64,000 nucleotides of DNA from Antedon mediterranea (GCF_964355755.1 NC_092670.1:27703795-27767794); one strand, 5' to 3'; counted from the stretch's first letter, positions 24,709 through 37,996 are shown. Translations and numbers: made by a program. Notes: generated by a model from the sequence alone, not told the origin.

Positions 24709-26118
24709 ACTTTGGTGTTTTTATGTTAACAAGTTTTTTCGAAAATCACAAAATGGTGTAAAACTTCTCCAAATACGATTTTAAGCTATTCTAAGCAATT
24801 TGGTGTTTTTATGTTAACAACTTTTTTAGAAAATCACAAAATGGTATAAAACGTCTCCAAATACGATTTGAAGCAATTCTAAGCACTTTGGTGTTTTTAT
24901 GTTAACAAGTTTTTTCGAAAATCACAAAATGGTCTAAAATGTCTCCAAATGCGATTTTAAGGTATTCTAAGCACTTTGGTGTTTTTATGGTAACGAGTTA
25001 TTTTGAAAATCACAAAATGGTCTAAAACGTCTCCAAATGCGATTTGAAGCTATTCTGTACACTTTGCTGTTTTGTGTGAATAATTTTTGTCAAAATGCTC
25101 AAAATGGTCAAAAACGTTTTTAAATACTATATTAAGCTATTTTGTGCTCTTTGATGTTTTTGTGTGAAAAGTTTTATCGAAATGCTCAAAATGGTCTAAA
25201 ACGGTTTCTAATGTGATTTTAAGCACTTTGATGTTTTTATGTTAACAACTTTTTTAGAAAATTACAAAATGGTGTAAAACGTCTCCAAATGCGATTTGAA
25301 GCTATTCTAAGCAATTTGGTGTTTTTATGTTAACAAGTTTTTTCGAAAATCACAAAATGGTCTAAAACGTCTCCAAATGCGATTTGAAGCTATTCTAAGC
25401 ACTTTTGTGTTTTTATGTTAACAAGTTTTTTCGAAAATCACAAAATGGTCTAAAATGTCTCCAAATGCGATTTGAAGCTTTTCTAAGCACTTTTGTGTTT
25501 TTATGTTTACAAGTTTTTTCGAAAATCACAAAATGGTCTAAAACGTCTCCAAATGCGATTTGAAGCTATTCTGTACACTTTGCTGTTTTGTGTGAATAAT
25601 TTTTGTCAAAATGCTCAAAATGGTCAAAAACGTTTTTAAATACTATATTAAGCTATTTTGTGTTCTTTGATGTTTTTATGTGAAAAGTTTTATCGAAATG
25701 CTCAAAATGGTCTAAAACGGTTTCTAATGTGATTTTAAGAACTTTGATGTTTTTATGTTAAAAACTTTTTTAGAAAATCACAAAATGGTCTAAAACGTCT
25801 CCAAATGCGATTTGAAGCAATTCTAAGCACTTTGGTGTTTTTATGTTAACACGTTTTTTCGAAAATCACAAAATGGTCTAAAACGTCTCCAAATGCGATT
25901 TGAAGCTATTCTAAGCACTTTTGTGTTTTTATGTTAACAAGTTTTTTCGAAAATCACAAAATGGTCTAAAATGTCTCCAAATGCGATTTTAAGGTATTCT
26001 AAGCACTTTGGTGTTGTTATGTTAACAAGTTTTTTTGAAAATCACAAAATGGTCTAAAACGTCTACAAATGCGATTTGAAGCTATTCTAAGCACTTTGGT
26101 GTTTTTATGTTAACAAGT
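24655..26118. repeat. Block S, copy 1 (partner at 49632)
   Basis: It matches 49632-51095 at an offset of 24977. Anchors are GAGTTATTTTGAAAATC (24995 and 49972), TTATGTGAAAAG in B2 with TTAAGAACTTTG, GTTAAAAAC, and AACACGTTTT (25849 and 50826). A private change here is GGTGTTGTTATG near 26010, where the partner has GGTGTTTTTATG. The match ends near 26118, where GGTGTAAAAC replaces GGTATAAAAC. Confidence 0.8.
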
Positions 26119-28987
26119 TTTTTTCGAAAATCACAAAATGGTGTAAAACGTCTCCAAATGCGATTTTAAGCTATTCTAAGCAATTTGGTGTTTTTATGTT
26201 AACAAGTTTTTTCGAAAATCACAAAATGGTCTAAAACGTCTCCAAATGCGATTTGAAGCTATTCTGTACACTTTGCTGTTTTGTGAGAATAATTTTTGTC
26301 GAAATGCTCAAAATGGTCAAAAACGTTTTTAAATACGATATTAAGCTATTTTGTGCTCTTTGATGTTTTTGTGTAAAAAGTTTTATCGAAATGCTCAAAA
26401 TGGTCTAAAACGGTTTCTAATGTGATTTTAAGCACTTTGATGTTTTTATGTTAACAACTTTTTTAGAAAATTACAAAATGGTGTAAAACGTCTCCAAATG
26501 CGATTTGAAGCTATTCTAAGCAATTTCGTGTTTTTATGTTAACAAGTTTTTTCGAAAATCACAAAATGGTCTAAAACGTCTCCAAATGCGATTTGAAGCT
26601 ATTCTAAGCACTTTTGTGTTTTTATGTTAACAAGTTTTTTCGAAAATCACAAAATGGTCTAAAATGTCTCCAAATGCGATTTTAAGGTATTCTAAGCACT
26701 TTGGTGTTTTTATGTTAACAAGTTTTTTCGAAAATCACAAAATGGTCTAAAACGTCTCCAAATGCGATTTGAAGCTATTCTGTACACTTTGCTGTTTTGT
26801 GTGAATAATTTTTGTCGAAATGCTCAAAATGGTCAAAAACGTTTTTAAATACGATATTAAGCTATTTTGTGCTCTTTGATGTTTTTGTGTGAAAAGTTTT
26901 ATCGAAATGCTCAAAATGGTCTAAAACGGTTTCTAATGTGATTTTAAGCACTTTGATGTTTTTATGTTAACAACTTTTTTAGAAAATCACAAAATGGTCT
27001 AAAACGTCTCCAAATGCGATTTGAAGCAATTCTAAGCACTTTGGTGTTTTTATGGTAACGAGTTTTTTTGAATATCACAAAATGGTCTAAAATGTCTCCA
27101 AATGCGATTTAAAGCTAATCTGTACACTTTGATGTTTTTTTGTTAACCAGTTTTTTCGAAAGTCACAAAATGGTCTAAAACGTCTCCAAATGCGATTTGA
27201 AGCTATTCTAAGCACTTTGGTGTTTTTATGTTAACAAGTTTTTTCGAAAATCACAAAATGGTGTAAAACGTCTCCAAATGCGATTTGAAGCTATTCTAAG
27301 CACTTTGGTGTTTTTATGTTAACAAGTTTTTTCGAAAATCACAAAATGGTGTAAAACTTCTCCAAATACGATTTTAAGCTATTCTAAGCAATTTGGTGTT
27401 TTTATGTTAACAAGTTTTTTCGAAAATCACAAAATGGTATAAAACGTCTCCAAATACGATTTGAAGCAATTCTAAGCACTTTGGTGTTTTTATGTTAACA
27501 AGTTTTTTCGAAAATCACAAAATGGTATAAAACGTCTCCAAATGCGATTTTAAGGTATTCTAAGCACTTTGGTGTTTTTATGTTAACAAGTTTTTTCGAA
27601 AATCACAAAATGGTCTAAAACGTCTCCAAATGCGATTTGAAGCTATTCTGTACACTTTGCTGTTTTGTGTGAATAATTTTTGTCGAAATGCTCAAAATGG
27701 TCAAAAACGTTTTTAAATACGATATTAAGCTATTTTGTGCTCTTTGATGTTTTTGTGTGAAAAGTTTTATCGAAATGCTCAAAATGGTCTAAAACGGTTT
27801 CTAATGTGATTTTAAGCACTTTGATGTTTTTATGTTAACAACTTTTTTAGAAAATCACAAAATGGTCTAAAACGTCTCCAAATGCGATTTGAAGCAATTC
27901 TAAGCACTTTGGTGTTTTTATGGTAACGAGTTTTTTTGAATATCACAAAATGGTCTAAAACGTCTCCAAATGCGATTTGAAGCTATTCTAAGCACTTTGG
28001 TGTTTTTATGTTAACAAGTTTTTTCGAAAATCACAAAATGGTGTAAAACGTCTCCAAATGCGATTTGAAGCTATTCTAAGCACTTTGGTGTTATTATGTT
28101 AACAAGTTTTTTCGAAAATCACAAATTGGTCTAAAACGTCTCCAAATGCGATTTGAAGCTATTTTAAGCACTTTGGTGTTTTTGTGTAACCAAGTTTTTT
28201 CGAAAATCACAAAAGGGTCTAAAATGTCTCAAATTGCGATTTGAAGCTATTCTGTACACTTTGATGTTTTTTTGTTAACAAGTTTTTTCGAAAGTCACAA
28301 AATGGTCTAAAACGTCTCCAAATGCGATTTGAAGCTATTCTAAGCACTTTGGTGTTTTTATGTTAACAAGTTTTTTCGAAAATCACAAAATGGTGTAAAA
28401 CGTCTCCAAATGCGATTTGAAGCTATTCTAAGCACTTTGGTGTTTTTATGTTAACAAGTTTTTTCGAAAATCACAAAATGGTGTAAAACTTCTCCAAATA
28501 CGATTTTAAGCTATTCTAAGCAATTTGGTGTTTTTATGTTAACAAGTTTTTTCGAAAATCACAAAATGGTCTAAAACGTCTCCAAATGCGATTTGAAGCT
28601 ATTCTGTACACTTTGCTGTTTTGTGTGAATAATTTTTGTTGAAATGCTCAAAATGGTCAAAAACGTTTTTAAATACTATATTAAGCTATTTTGTGTTCTT
28701 TGATGTTTTTGTGTGAAAAGTTTTATCGAAATGCTCAAAATGGTCTAAAACAGTTTCTAATGTGATTTTAAGCACTTTGATGTTTTTATGTTAACAACTT
28801 TTTTAGAAAATCACAAAATGGTCTAAAACGTCTCCAAATGCGATTTGAAGCAATTCTAAGCACTTTGGTGTTTTTATGTTAACAAGTTTTTTCGAAAATC
28901 ACAAAATGGTATAAAACGTCTCCAAATGCGATTTGAAGCAATTCTAAGCACTTTGGTGTTTTTATGTTAACAAGTTTTTTCGAAAAT
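26119..28987. repeat. Mosaic satellite segment
   Basis: The first part, to about 26740, matches 2079-2700 at an offset of 24040. After that, closely similar B-cassette neighbourhoods recur with B1 starts at 26786, 27653 and 29126 (867 and 1473 bp apart), separated by TGTAAAACTT monomers near 27351 and 28486. Private changes include GTGTAAAAAG near 26372, ATTTAAAGCTAATC near 27108, TTAACCAG near 27145, a C-series unit with TCAAATTGCG near 28230 and CAGTTTC near 28751. Confidence 0.74.
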
Positions 28988-29125
28988 CACAAAATGGTAT
29001 AAAACGTCTCCAAATGCGATTTTAAGGTATTCTAAGCACTTTGGTGTTTTTATGTTAACAAGTTTTTTCGAAAATCACAAAATGGTCTAAAACGTCTCCA
29101 AATGCGATTTGAAGCTATTCTGTAC

Positions 29126-29289
29126 ACTTTGCTGTTTTGTGTGAATAATTTTTGTCGAAATGCTCAAAATGGTCAAAAACGTTTTTAAATACGATATTAA
29201 GCTATTTTGTGCTCTTTGATGTTTTTGTGTGAAAAGTTTTATCGAAATGCTCAAAATGGTCTAAAACGGTTTCTAATGTGATTTTAAGC
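29126..29289. repeat. Representative B1/B2 divergent monomer cassette
   Basis: B1 (29126-29212, 87 bp) and B2 (29213-29289, 77 bp) are clearly related to A by CTCAAAATGGTC and the flanking T-runs, but they lack GTTAAC and carry GTGTGAA instead. Both have CGAAATGCTC where A has CGAAAATCAC. B2 is 11 bp short because the GAAGCTATTCT-like segment is missing after TAATGTGATTT. B1 and B2 nearly always occur together in this order. I count about 96 cassettes, near (kb) 0.05, 1.37, 2.24, 2.93, 3.89, 4.22, 5.18, 5.70, 6.13, 6.55, 7.59, 8.47, 9.16, 10.29, 11.07, 11.50, 12.20, 12.53, 13.49, 14.01 and onward to 63.5. Spacing runs from about 0.34 to 1.3 kb. They punctuate the A runs and define the higher-order repeats. 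B1 comes in GTCGAAAT, GTCAAAAT and GTTGAAAT versions, and in GTGTGAATA versus GTGAGAATA versions. Confidence 0.9.
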
Positions 29290-29377
29290 ACTTTGATGTT
29301 TTTATGTTAACAACTTTTTTAGAAAATCACAAAATGGTCTAAAACGTCTCCAAATGCGATTTGAAGCAATTCTAAGC
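29290..29377. repeat. Representative B3 monomer that follows B2
   Basis: This 88-bp unit usually follows B2. It is A-like but is marked by ACTTTGATG, AACAACTTTTTTAGAAAATC (A has AACAAGTTTTTTCG) and, in most copies, AAGCAATTCTAAGC at its end. The TTTTCGAAAA palindrome is therefore destroyed while GTTAAC is kept. One sub-version has AGAAAATTAC plus GGTGTAAAAC and ends in AAGCTATT. In several HORs B3 is skipped and an ordinary A monomer (ACTTTGGTG) follows B2, for example near 1520, 5340, 8620 and 13650. Confidence 0.87.
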
Positions 29378-30547
29378 ACTTTGGTGTTTTTATGGTAACG
29401 AGTTTTTTTGAATATCACAAAATGGTCTAAAATGTCTCCAAATGCGATTTGAAGCTAATCTGTACACTTTGATGTTTTTTTGTTAACAAGTTTTTTCGAA
29501 AGTCACAAAATGGTCTAAAACGTCTCCAAATGTGATTTGAAGCTATTCTAAACACTTTGGTGTTTTTATGTTAACAAGTTTTTTCGAAAATCACAAATTG
29601 GTCTAAAACGTCTCCAAATGCGATTTGAAGCTAGTTTAAGCACTTTGGTGTTTTTGTGTAACCAAGTTTTTTCGAAAATCACAAAAGGGTCTAAAATGTC
29701 TCAAAATGCGATTTGAAGCTATTCTGTACACTTTGATGTTTTTTTTGTTAACAAGTTTTTTCGAAAGTCACAAAATGGTCTAAAACGTCTCCAAATGCGA
29801 TTTGAAGCTATTCTAAGCACTTTGGTGTTTTTATGTTAACAAGTTTTTTCGAAAATCACAAAATGGTGTAAAACGTCTCCAAATGCGATTTGAAGCTATT
29901 CTAAGCAATTTGGTGTTTTTATGTTAATAAGTTTTTTCGAAAATCACAAAATGGTGTAAAACGTCTCCAAATGCGATTTTAAGCTATTCTAAGCAATTTG
30001 GTGTTTTTTTATGTTAACAAGTTTTTTCGAAAATCACAAAATGGTCTAAAACGTCTCCAAATGCGATTTGTAGCTATTCTGTACACTTTGCTGTTTTGTG
30101 AGAATATTTTTTGTCGAAATGCTCAAAATGGTCAAAAACGTTTTTAAATACGATATTAAGCTATTTTGTGCTCTTTGATGTTTTTGTGTGAAAAGTTTTA
30201 TCGAAATGCTCAAAATGGTCTAAAACGGTTTCTAATGTGATTTTAAGCACTTTGGTGTTTTTATGTTAACAAGTTTTTTCGAAAATCACAAAATGGTCTA
30301 AAACGTCTCCAAATGTGATTTGAAGCTATTCTAAACACTTTGGTGTTTTTATGTTAACAAGTTTTTTCGAAAATCACAAATTGGTCTAAAACGTCTCCAA
30401 ATGCGATTTGAAGCTATTTTAAGCACTTTGGTGTTTTTGTGTAACCAAGTTTTTTCGAAAATCACAAAAGGGTCTAAAATGTCTCAAAATGCGATTTGAA
30501 GCTATTCTGTACACTTTGATGTTTTTTTGTTAACAAGTTTTTTCGAA

Positions 30548-32860
30548 AGTCACAAAATGGTCTAAAACGTCTCCAAATGCGATTTGAAGCTATTCTAAGC
30601 ACTTTGCTGTTTTGTGTGAATAATTTTTGTCGAAATGCTCAAAATGGTCAAAAACGTTTTTAAATACGATTTTAAGCTATTTTGTGCTCTTTGATGTTTT
30701 TGTGTGAAAAGTTTTATCGAAATGCTCAAAATGGTCTAAAACGGTTTCTAATGTGATTTTAAGCACTTTGATGTTTTTATGTTAACAACTTTTTTAGAAA
30801 ATCACAAAATGGTCTAAAACGTCTCCAAATGCGATTTGAAGCAATTCTAAGCACTTTGGTGTTTTTATGGTAACGAGTTTTTTTGAATATCACAAAATGG
30901 TCTAAAATGTCTCCAAATGCGATTTGAAGCTTTTCTAAGCACTTTGGTGTTTTTATGTTAACAAGTTTTTTCGAAAATCACAAAATGGTCTAAAACGTCT
31001 CCAAATGCGATTTGAAGCTATTCTGTACACTTTGCTGTTTTGTGTGAATAATTTTTGTCGAAATGCTCAAAATGGTCAAAAACGTTTTTAAATACGATAT
31101 TAAGCTATTTTGTGCTCTTTGATGTTTTTGTGTGAAAAGTTTTATCGAAATGCTCAAAATGGTCTAAAACGGTTTCTAATGTGATTTTAAGCACTTTGAT
31201 GTTTTTATGTTAACAACTTTTTTAGAAAATTACAAAATGGTGTAAAACGTCTCCAAATGCGATTTGAAGCTATTCTAAGCAATTTGGTGTTTTTATGTTA
31301 ACAAGTTTTTTCGAAAATCACAAAATGGTCTAAAACGTCTCCAAATGCGATTTGAAGCTATTCTAAGCACTTTTGTGTTTTTATGTTAACAAGTTTTTTC
31401 GAAAATCACAAAATGGTCTAAAATGTCTCCAAATGCGATTTGAAGCTTTTCTAAGCACTTTTGTGTTTTTATGTTTACAAGTTTTTTCGAAAATCACAAA
31501 ATGGTCTAAAACGTCTCCAAATGCGATTTGAAGCTATTCTGTACACTTTGCTGTTTTGTGTGAATAATTTTTGTCAAAATGCTCAAAATGGTCAAAAACG
31601 TTTTTAAATACTATATTAAGCTATTTTGTGTTCTTTGATGTTTTTATGTGAAAAGTTTTATCGAAATGCTCAAAATGGTCTAAAACGGTTTCTAATGTGA
31701 TTTTAAGAACTTTGATGTTTTTATGTTAAAAACTTTTTTAGAAAATCACAAAATGGTCTAAAACGTCTCCAAATGCGATTTGAAGCAATTCTAAGCACTT
31801 TGGTGTTTTTATGTTAACATGTTTTTTCGAAAATCACAAAATGGTCTACAACGTCTCCAAATGCGATTTGAAGATATTCTAAGCACTTTGGTGTTTTTAT
31901 GTTAACAAGTTTTTTCGAAAATCACAAAGTGGTATAAAACGTCTCCAAATGCGATTTTAAGGTATTCTAAGCACTTTGGTGTTTTTATGTTAACAAGTTT
32001 TTTCGAAAATCACAAAATGGTCTAAAACGTCTCCAAATGTGATTTGAAGCTATTCTAAACACTTTGGTGTTTTTATGTTAACAAGTTTTTTTGAAAATCA
32101 CAAATTGGTCTAAAACGTCTCCAAATGCGATTTGAAGCTATTTTAAGCACTTTGGTGTTTTTGTGTAACCAAGTTTTTTCGAAAATCACAAAAGGGTCTA
32201 AAATGTCTCAAAATGCGATTTGAAGCTATTCTGTACACTTTGATGTTTTTATGTTAACAACTTTTTTAGAAAATCACAAAATGGTCTAAAACGTCTCCAA
32301 ATGCGATTTGAAGCAATTCTAAGCACTTTGGTGTTTTTATGGTAACGAGTTTTTTTGAATATCACAAAATGGTCTAAAATGTCTCCAAATGCGATTTGAA
32401 GCTTTTCTAAGCACTTTGGTGTTTTTATGTTAACAAGTTTTTTCGAAAATCACAAAATGGTCTAAAACGTCTCCAAATGCGATTTGAAGCTATTCTGTAC
32501 ACTTTGCTGTTTTGTGTGAATAATTTTTGTCGAAATGCTCAAAATGGTCAAAAACGTTTTTAAATACGATATTAAGCTATTTTGTGCTCTTTGATGTTTT
32601 TGTGTGAAAAGTTTTATCGAAATGCTCAAAATGGTCTAAAACGGTTTCTAATGTGATTTTAAGCACTTTGATGTTTTTATGTTAACAACTTTTTTCGAAA
32701 ATCACAAAATGGTCTAAAACGTCTCCAAATGCGATTTGAAGCTATTCTAAGCACTTTGGTGTTTTTATGTTAACAAGTTTTTTCGAAAATCACAAAATGG
32801 TGTAAAACGTCTCCAAATGCGATTTGAAGCTATTCTAAGCAATTTTGTGTTTTTATGTTA
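30548..32860. repeat. Block T, copy 1 (partner at 43592)
   Basis: It matches 43592-45904 at an offset of 13044 (ATACGATTTT at 30664 and 43708). It carries the GGTCTACAACG, GAAGATATTC and AAAGTGGTATAAAAC run also seen near 6950 and 19580. It is part of the R block, so three copies exist in the window (18285-20597, this one and 43592-45904), and a fourth lies near 56555-58867 inside the 54288-64000 block. Confidence 0.8.
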
Positions 32861-34199
32861 ACAAGTTTTTTCGAAAATCACAAAATGGTCTAAAACGTCT
32901 CCAAATGCGATTTGAAGCTATTCTAAGCACTTTTGTGTTTTTATGTTAACAAGTTTTTTCGAAAATCACAAAATGGTCTAAAATGTCTCAAAATGCGATT
33001 TGAAGCTATTCTGTACACTTTGCTGTTTTGTGTGAATAATTTTTGTCAAAATGCTCAAAATGGTCAAAAACGTTTTTAAATACTATATTAAGCTATTTTG
33101 TGTTCTTTGATGTTTTTGTGTGAAAAGTTTTTTCGAAATGCTCAAAATGGTCTAAAACGGTTTCTAATGTGATTTTAAGCACTTTGATGTTTTTATGTTA
33201 ACAACTTTTTTAGAAAATTACAAAATGGTCTAAAACGTCTCCAAATGCGATTTGAAGCAATTCTAAGCACTTTGGTGTTTTTATGTTAACAAGTTTTTTC
33301 GAAAATCACAAAATGGTCTAAAACGTCTCCAAATGCGATTTGAAGCTATTCGGTACACTTTGCTGTTTTGTGTGAATAATTTTTGTTGAAATGCTCAAAA
33401 TGGTCAAAAACGTTTTTAAATACGATATTAAGCTATTTTGTGCTCTTTGATGTTTTTGTGTGAAAAGTTTTATCGAAATGCTCAAAATGGTCTAAAACGG
33501 TTTCTAATGTGATTTTAAGCACTTTGGTGTTTTTATGTTAACAAGTTTTTTCGAAAATCACAAAATGGTCTAAAATGTCTCCAAATGCGATCTGAAGCTT
33601 TTCTAAGCACTTTGGTGTTTTTATGTTAACAAGTTTTTTCGAAAATCACAAAATGGTCTAAAACGTCTCCAAATGTGATTTGAAGCTATTCTAAACACTT
33701 TGGTGTTTTTATGTTAACAAGTTTTTTCGAAAATCACAAATTGGTCTAAAACGTCTCCAAATGCGATTTGAAGCTATTTTAAGCACTTTGGTTTTTTTGT
33801 GTAACCAAGTTTTTTCGAAAATCACAAAAGGGTCTAAAATGTCTCAAAATGCGATTTGAAGCTATTCTGTACACTTTGATGTTTTTTTGTTAACAAGTTT
33901 TTTCGAAAGTCACAAAATGGTCTAAAAAGTCTCCAAATGCGATTTGAAGCTATTCTAAGCACTTTGGTGTTTTTATGTTAACAAGTTCTATCGAAAATCA
34001 CAAAATGGTGTAAAACGTCTCCAAATGCGATTTGAAGCTATTCTAAGCACTTTGGTGTTTTTATGTTAACAAGTTTTTTCGAAAATCACAAAATGGTGTA
34101 AAACGTCTCCAAATGCGATTTTAAGCTATTCTAAGCAATTTGGTGTTTTTATGTTAACAAGTTTTTTCGAAAATCACAAAATGGTCTAAAACGTCTCCA

Positions 34200-36886
34200 A
34201 ATGCGATTTGAAGCTATTCTGTACACTTTGCTGTTTTGTGAGAATAATTTTTGTCGAAATGCTCAAAATGGTCAAAAACGTTTTTAAATACGATATTAAG
34301 CTATTTTGTGCTCTTTGATGTTTTTGTGTGAAAAGTTTTATCGAAATGCTCAAAATGGTCTAAAACGGTTTCTAATGTGATTTTAAGCACTTTGATGTTT
34401 TTATGTTAACAACTTTTTTAGAAAATTACAAAATGGTGTAAAACGTCTCCAAATGCGATTTGAAGCTATTCTAAGCAATTTCGTGTTTTTATGTTAACAA
34501 GTTTTTTCGAAAATCACAAAATGGTCTAAAACGTCTCCAAATGCGATTTGAAGCTATTCTAAGCACTTTTGTGTTTTTATGTTAACAAGTTTTTTCGAAA
34601 ATCACAAAATGGTCTAAAACGTCTCCAAATGCGATTTGAAGCTATTCTGTACACTTTGCTGTTTTGTGTGAATAATTTTTTGTCGAAATGCTCAAAATGG
34701 TCAAAAACGTTTTTAAATACGATATTAAGCTATTTTGTGCTCTTTGATGTTTTTGTGTGAAAAGTTTTATCGAAATGCTCAAAATGGTCTAAAACGGTTT
34801 CTAATGTGATTTTAAGCACTTTGATGTTTTTATGTTAACAACTTTTTTAGAAAATCACAAAATGGTCTAAAACGTCTCCAAATGCGATTTGAAGCAATTC
34901 TAAGCACTTTGGTGTTTTTATGGTAACGAGTTTTTTTGAATATCACAAAATGGTCTAAAACGTCTCCAAATGCGATTTGAAGCTTTTCTAAGCACTTTGG
35001 TGTTTTTATGTTTACAAGTTTTTTCGAAAATCACAAAATGGTCTAAAACGGCTCCAAATACGATTTGAAGCTATTCTAAGCACTTTGGTGTTTTTATGTT
35101 AACAAGTTTTTTCGAAAATCACAAAATGGTCTAAAACGTCTCCAAATGCGATTTGAAGCTATTCTAAGCACTTTGGTGTTTTTATGTTAACAAGTTTTTT
35201 CGAAAATCACAAAATGGTGTAAAACGTCTCCAAATGCGATTTGAAGCTATTCTAAGCACTTTTGTGTTTTTATGTTAACAAGTTTTTTCGAAAATCACAA
35301 AATGGTCTAAAATGTCTCAAAATGCGATTTGAAGCTATTCTGTACACTTTGCTGTTTTGTGTGAATAATTTTTGTCAAAATGCTCAAAATGGTCAAAAAC
35401 GTTTTTAAATACTATATTAAGCTATTTTGTGTTCTTTGATGTTTTTGTGTGAAAAGTTTTTTCGAAATGCTCAAAATGGTCTAAAACGGTTTCTAATGTG
35501 ATTTTAAGCACTTTGATGTTTTTATGTTAACAACTTTTTTAGAAAATTACAAAATGGTCTAAAACGTCTCCAAATGCGATTTGAAGCAATTCTAAGCACT
35601 TTGGTGTTTTTATGTTAACAAGTTTTTTCGAAAATCACAAAATGGTCTAAAACGTCTCCAAATGCGATTTGAAGCTATTCTGTACACTTTGCTGTTTTGT
35701 GTGAATAATTTTTGTTGAAATGCTCAAAATGGTCAAAAACGTTTTTAAATACGATATTAAGCTATTTTGTGCTCTTTGATGTTTTTGTGTGAAAAGTTTT
35801 ATCGAAATGCTCAAAATGGTCTAAAACGGTTTCTAATGTGATTTTAAGCACTTTGGTGTTTTTATGTTAACAAGTTTTTTCGAAAATCACAAAATGGTCT
35901 AAAACGTCTCCAAATGTGATTTGAAGCTATTCTAAACACTTTGGTGTTTTTATGTTAACAAGTTTTTTCGAAAATCACAAATTGGTCTAAAACGTCTCCA
36001 AATGCGATTTGAAGCTATTTTAAGCACTTTGGTGTTTTTGTGTAACCAAGTTTTTTCGAAAATCACAAAAGGGTCTAAAATGTCTCAAAATGCGATTTGA
36101 AGCTATTCTGTACACTTTGATGTTTTTTTGTTAACAAGTTTTTTCGAAAGTCACAAAATGGTCTAAAAAGTCTCCAAATGCGATTTGAAGCTATTCTAAG
36201 CACTTTGGTGTTTTTATGTTAACAAGTTTTATCGAAAATCACAAAATGGTGTAAAACGTCTCCAAATGCGATTTGAAGCTATTCTAAGCACTTTGGTGTT
36301 TTTATGTTAACAAGTTTTTTCGAAAATCACAAAATGGTGTAAAACGTCTCCAAATGCGATTTTAAGCTATTCTAAGCAATTTGGTGTTTTTATGTTAACA
36401 AGTTTTTTCGAAAATCACAAAATGGTCTAAAACGTCTCCAAATGCGATTTGAAGCTATTCTGTACACTTTGCTGTTTTGTGAGAATAATTTTTGTCGAAA
36501 TGCTCAAAATGGTCAAAAACGTTTTTAAATACGATATTAAGCTATTTTGTGCTCTTTGATGTTTTTGTGTGAAAAGTTTTATCGAAATGCTCAAAATGGT
36601 CTAAAACGGTTTCTAATGTGATTTTAAGCACTTTGATGTTTTTATGTTAACAACTTTTTTAGAAAATTACAAAATGGTGTAAAACGTCTCCAAATGCGAT
36701 TTGAAGCTATTCTAAGCAATTTCGTGTTTTTATGTTAACAAGTTTTTTCGAAAATCACAAAATGGTCTAAAACGTCTCCAAATGCGATTTGAAGCTATTC
36801 TAAGCACTTTTGTGTTTTTATGTTAACAAGTTTTTTCGAAAATCACAAAATGGTCTAAAATGTCTCCAAATGCGATTTTAAGGTAT
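34200..36886. repeat. Block U, copy (partner at 45948)
   Basis: It matches 45948-48634 at an offset of 11748 and 21937-24620 at -12263. It holds the B1 with one extra T (near 34674), the AAAACGGCTCC monomer near 35043, and the second unit of the 2241/2329-bp HOR. It diverges near 36886, where AAGGTATTTTAAGC is followed by GTGTAACCAAG instead of an A monomer. Confidence 0.8.
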
Positions 36887-37990
36887 TTTAAGCACTTTGG
36901 TGTTTTTGTGTAACCAAGTTTTTTCGAAAATCACAAAAGGGTCTAAAATGTCTATAAATGCGATTTGAAGCTATTCTGTACACTTTGATGTTTTTTTGTT
37001 AACAAGTTTTTTCGAAAGTCACAAAATGGTCTAAAACGTCTCCAAATGCGATTTGAAGCTATTCTAAGCACTTTGGTGTTTTTATGTTAACAAGTTTTTT
37101 CGAAAATCACAAAATGGTGTAAAACGTCTCCAAATGCGATTTGAAGCTATTCTAAGCACTTTGGTGTTTTTATGTTAACAAGTTTTTTCGAAAATCACAA
37201 AATGGTGTAAAACTTCTCCAAATACGATTTTAAGCTATTCTAAGCAATTTGGTGTTTTTATGTTAACAAGTTTTTTCGAAAATCACAAAATGGTCTAAAA
37301 CGTCTCCAAATGCGATTTGAAGCTATTCTGTACACTTTGCTGTTTTGTGTGAATAATTTTTGTTGAAATGCTCAAAATGGTCAAAAACGTTTTTAAATAC
37401 TATATTAAGCTATTTTGTGTTCTTTGATGTTTTTGTGTGAAAAGTTTTATCGAAATGCTCAAAATGGTCTAAAACGGTTTCTAATGTGATTTTAAGCACT
37501 TTGATGTTTTTGTGTGAAAAGTTTTATCGAAATGCTCAAAATGGTCTAAAACGGTTTCTAATGTGATTTTAAGCACTTTGATGTTTTTATGTTAACAACT
37601 TTTTTAGAAAATCACAAAATGGTCTAAAACGTCTCCAAATGCGATTTGAAGCAATTCTAAGCACTTTGGTGTTTTTATGTTAACAAGTTTTTTCGAAAAT
37701 CACAAAATGGTCTAAAATGTCTCCAAATGCGATTTGAAGCTTTTCTAAGCACTTTGGTGTTTTTATGTTAACAAGTTTTTTCGAAAATCACAAAATGGTC
37801 TAAAACGTCTCCAAATGTGATTTGAAGCTATTCTAAACACTTTGGTGTTTTTATGTTAAAAAGTTTTTTCGAAAATCACAAATTGGTCTAAAACGTCTCC
37901 AAATGCGATTTGAAGCTATTTTAAGCACTTTGGTGTTTTTGTGTAACCAAGTTTTTTCGAAAATCACAAAAGGGTCTAAAATGTCTCAAA
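36887..37990. repeat. P-like segment with duplicated B2
   Basis: About 36890-37495 matches 917-1522 at an offset of 35973 (TGTCTATAAATG near 36948; GTTGAAAT B1 near 37362). B2 is then present twice in a row (see 37421-37574), followed by B3, the GAAGCTTTTC monomer and a C series with GTTAAAAAG near 37855. It leads into block Q copy 2. Confidence 0.78.
37421..37574. repeat. Tandem duplication of the 77-bp B2 monomer
   Basis: TCTTTGATG at 37421, ACTTTGATG at 37498 and ACTTTGATG at 37575 are 77 bp apart. The two units between them both read GTGTGAAAAG, TTTTATCGAAATGCTC, AAAACGGTTTC and TAATGTGATTTTAAGC. Elsewhere B2 is single. This is the only double B2 I found. Confidence 0.88.
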
Positions 37991-37996
37991 ATGCGA

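Larger units (their letters stand above)
28988..36883. repeat. 7.9-kb block R, copy 2 (partner at 16725)
   Basis: This is the partner of 16725-24620. Private changes include AATAAG at 29926-29931 and AAGTTCTATCG near 33985. Upstream of 28988 the preceding monomers differ from those before 16725 (AAGCAATTCT A monomers here, a C-series monomer there). Downstream of 36883 this copy continues into ATTTTAAGC and GTGTAACCAAG, and copy 1 into a short monomer. Both ends look like crossover points inside a monomer. Confidence 0.86.
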
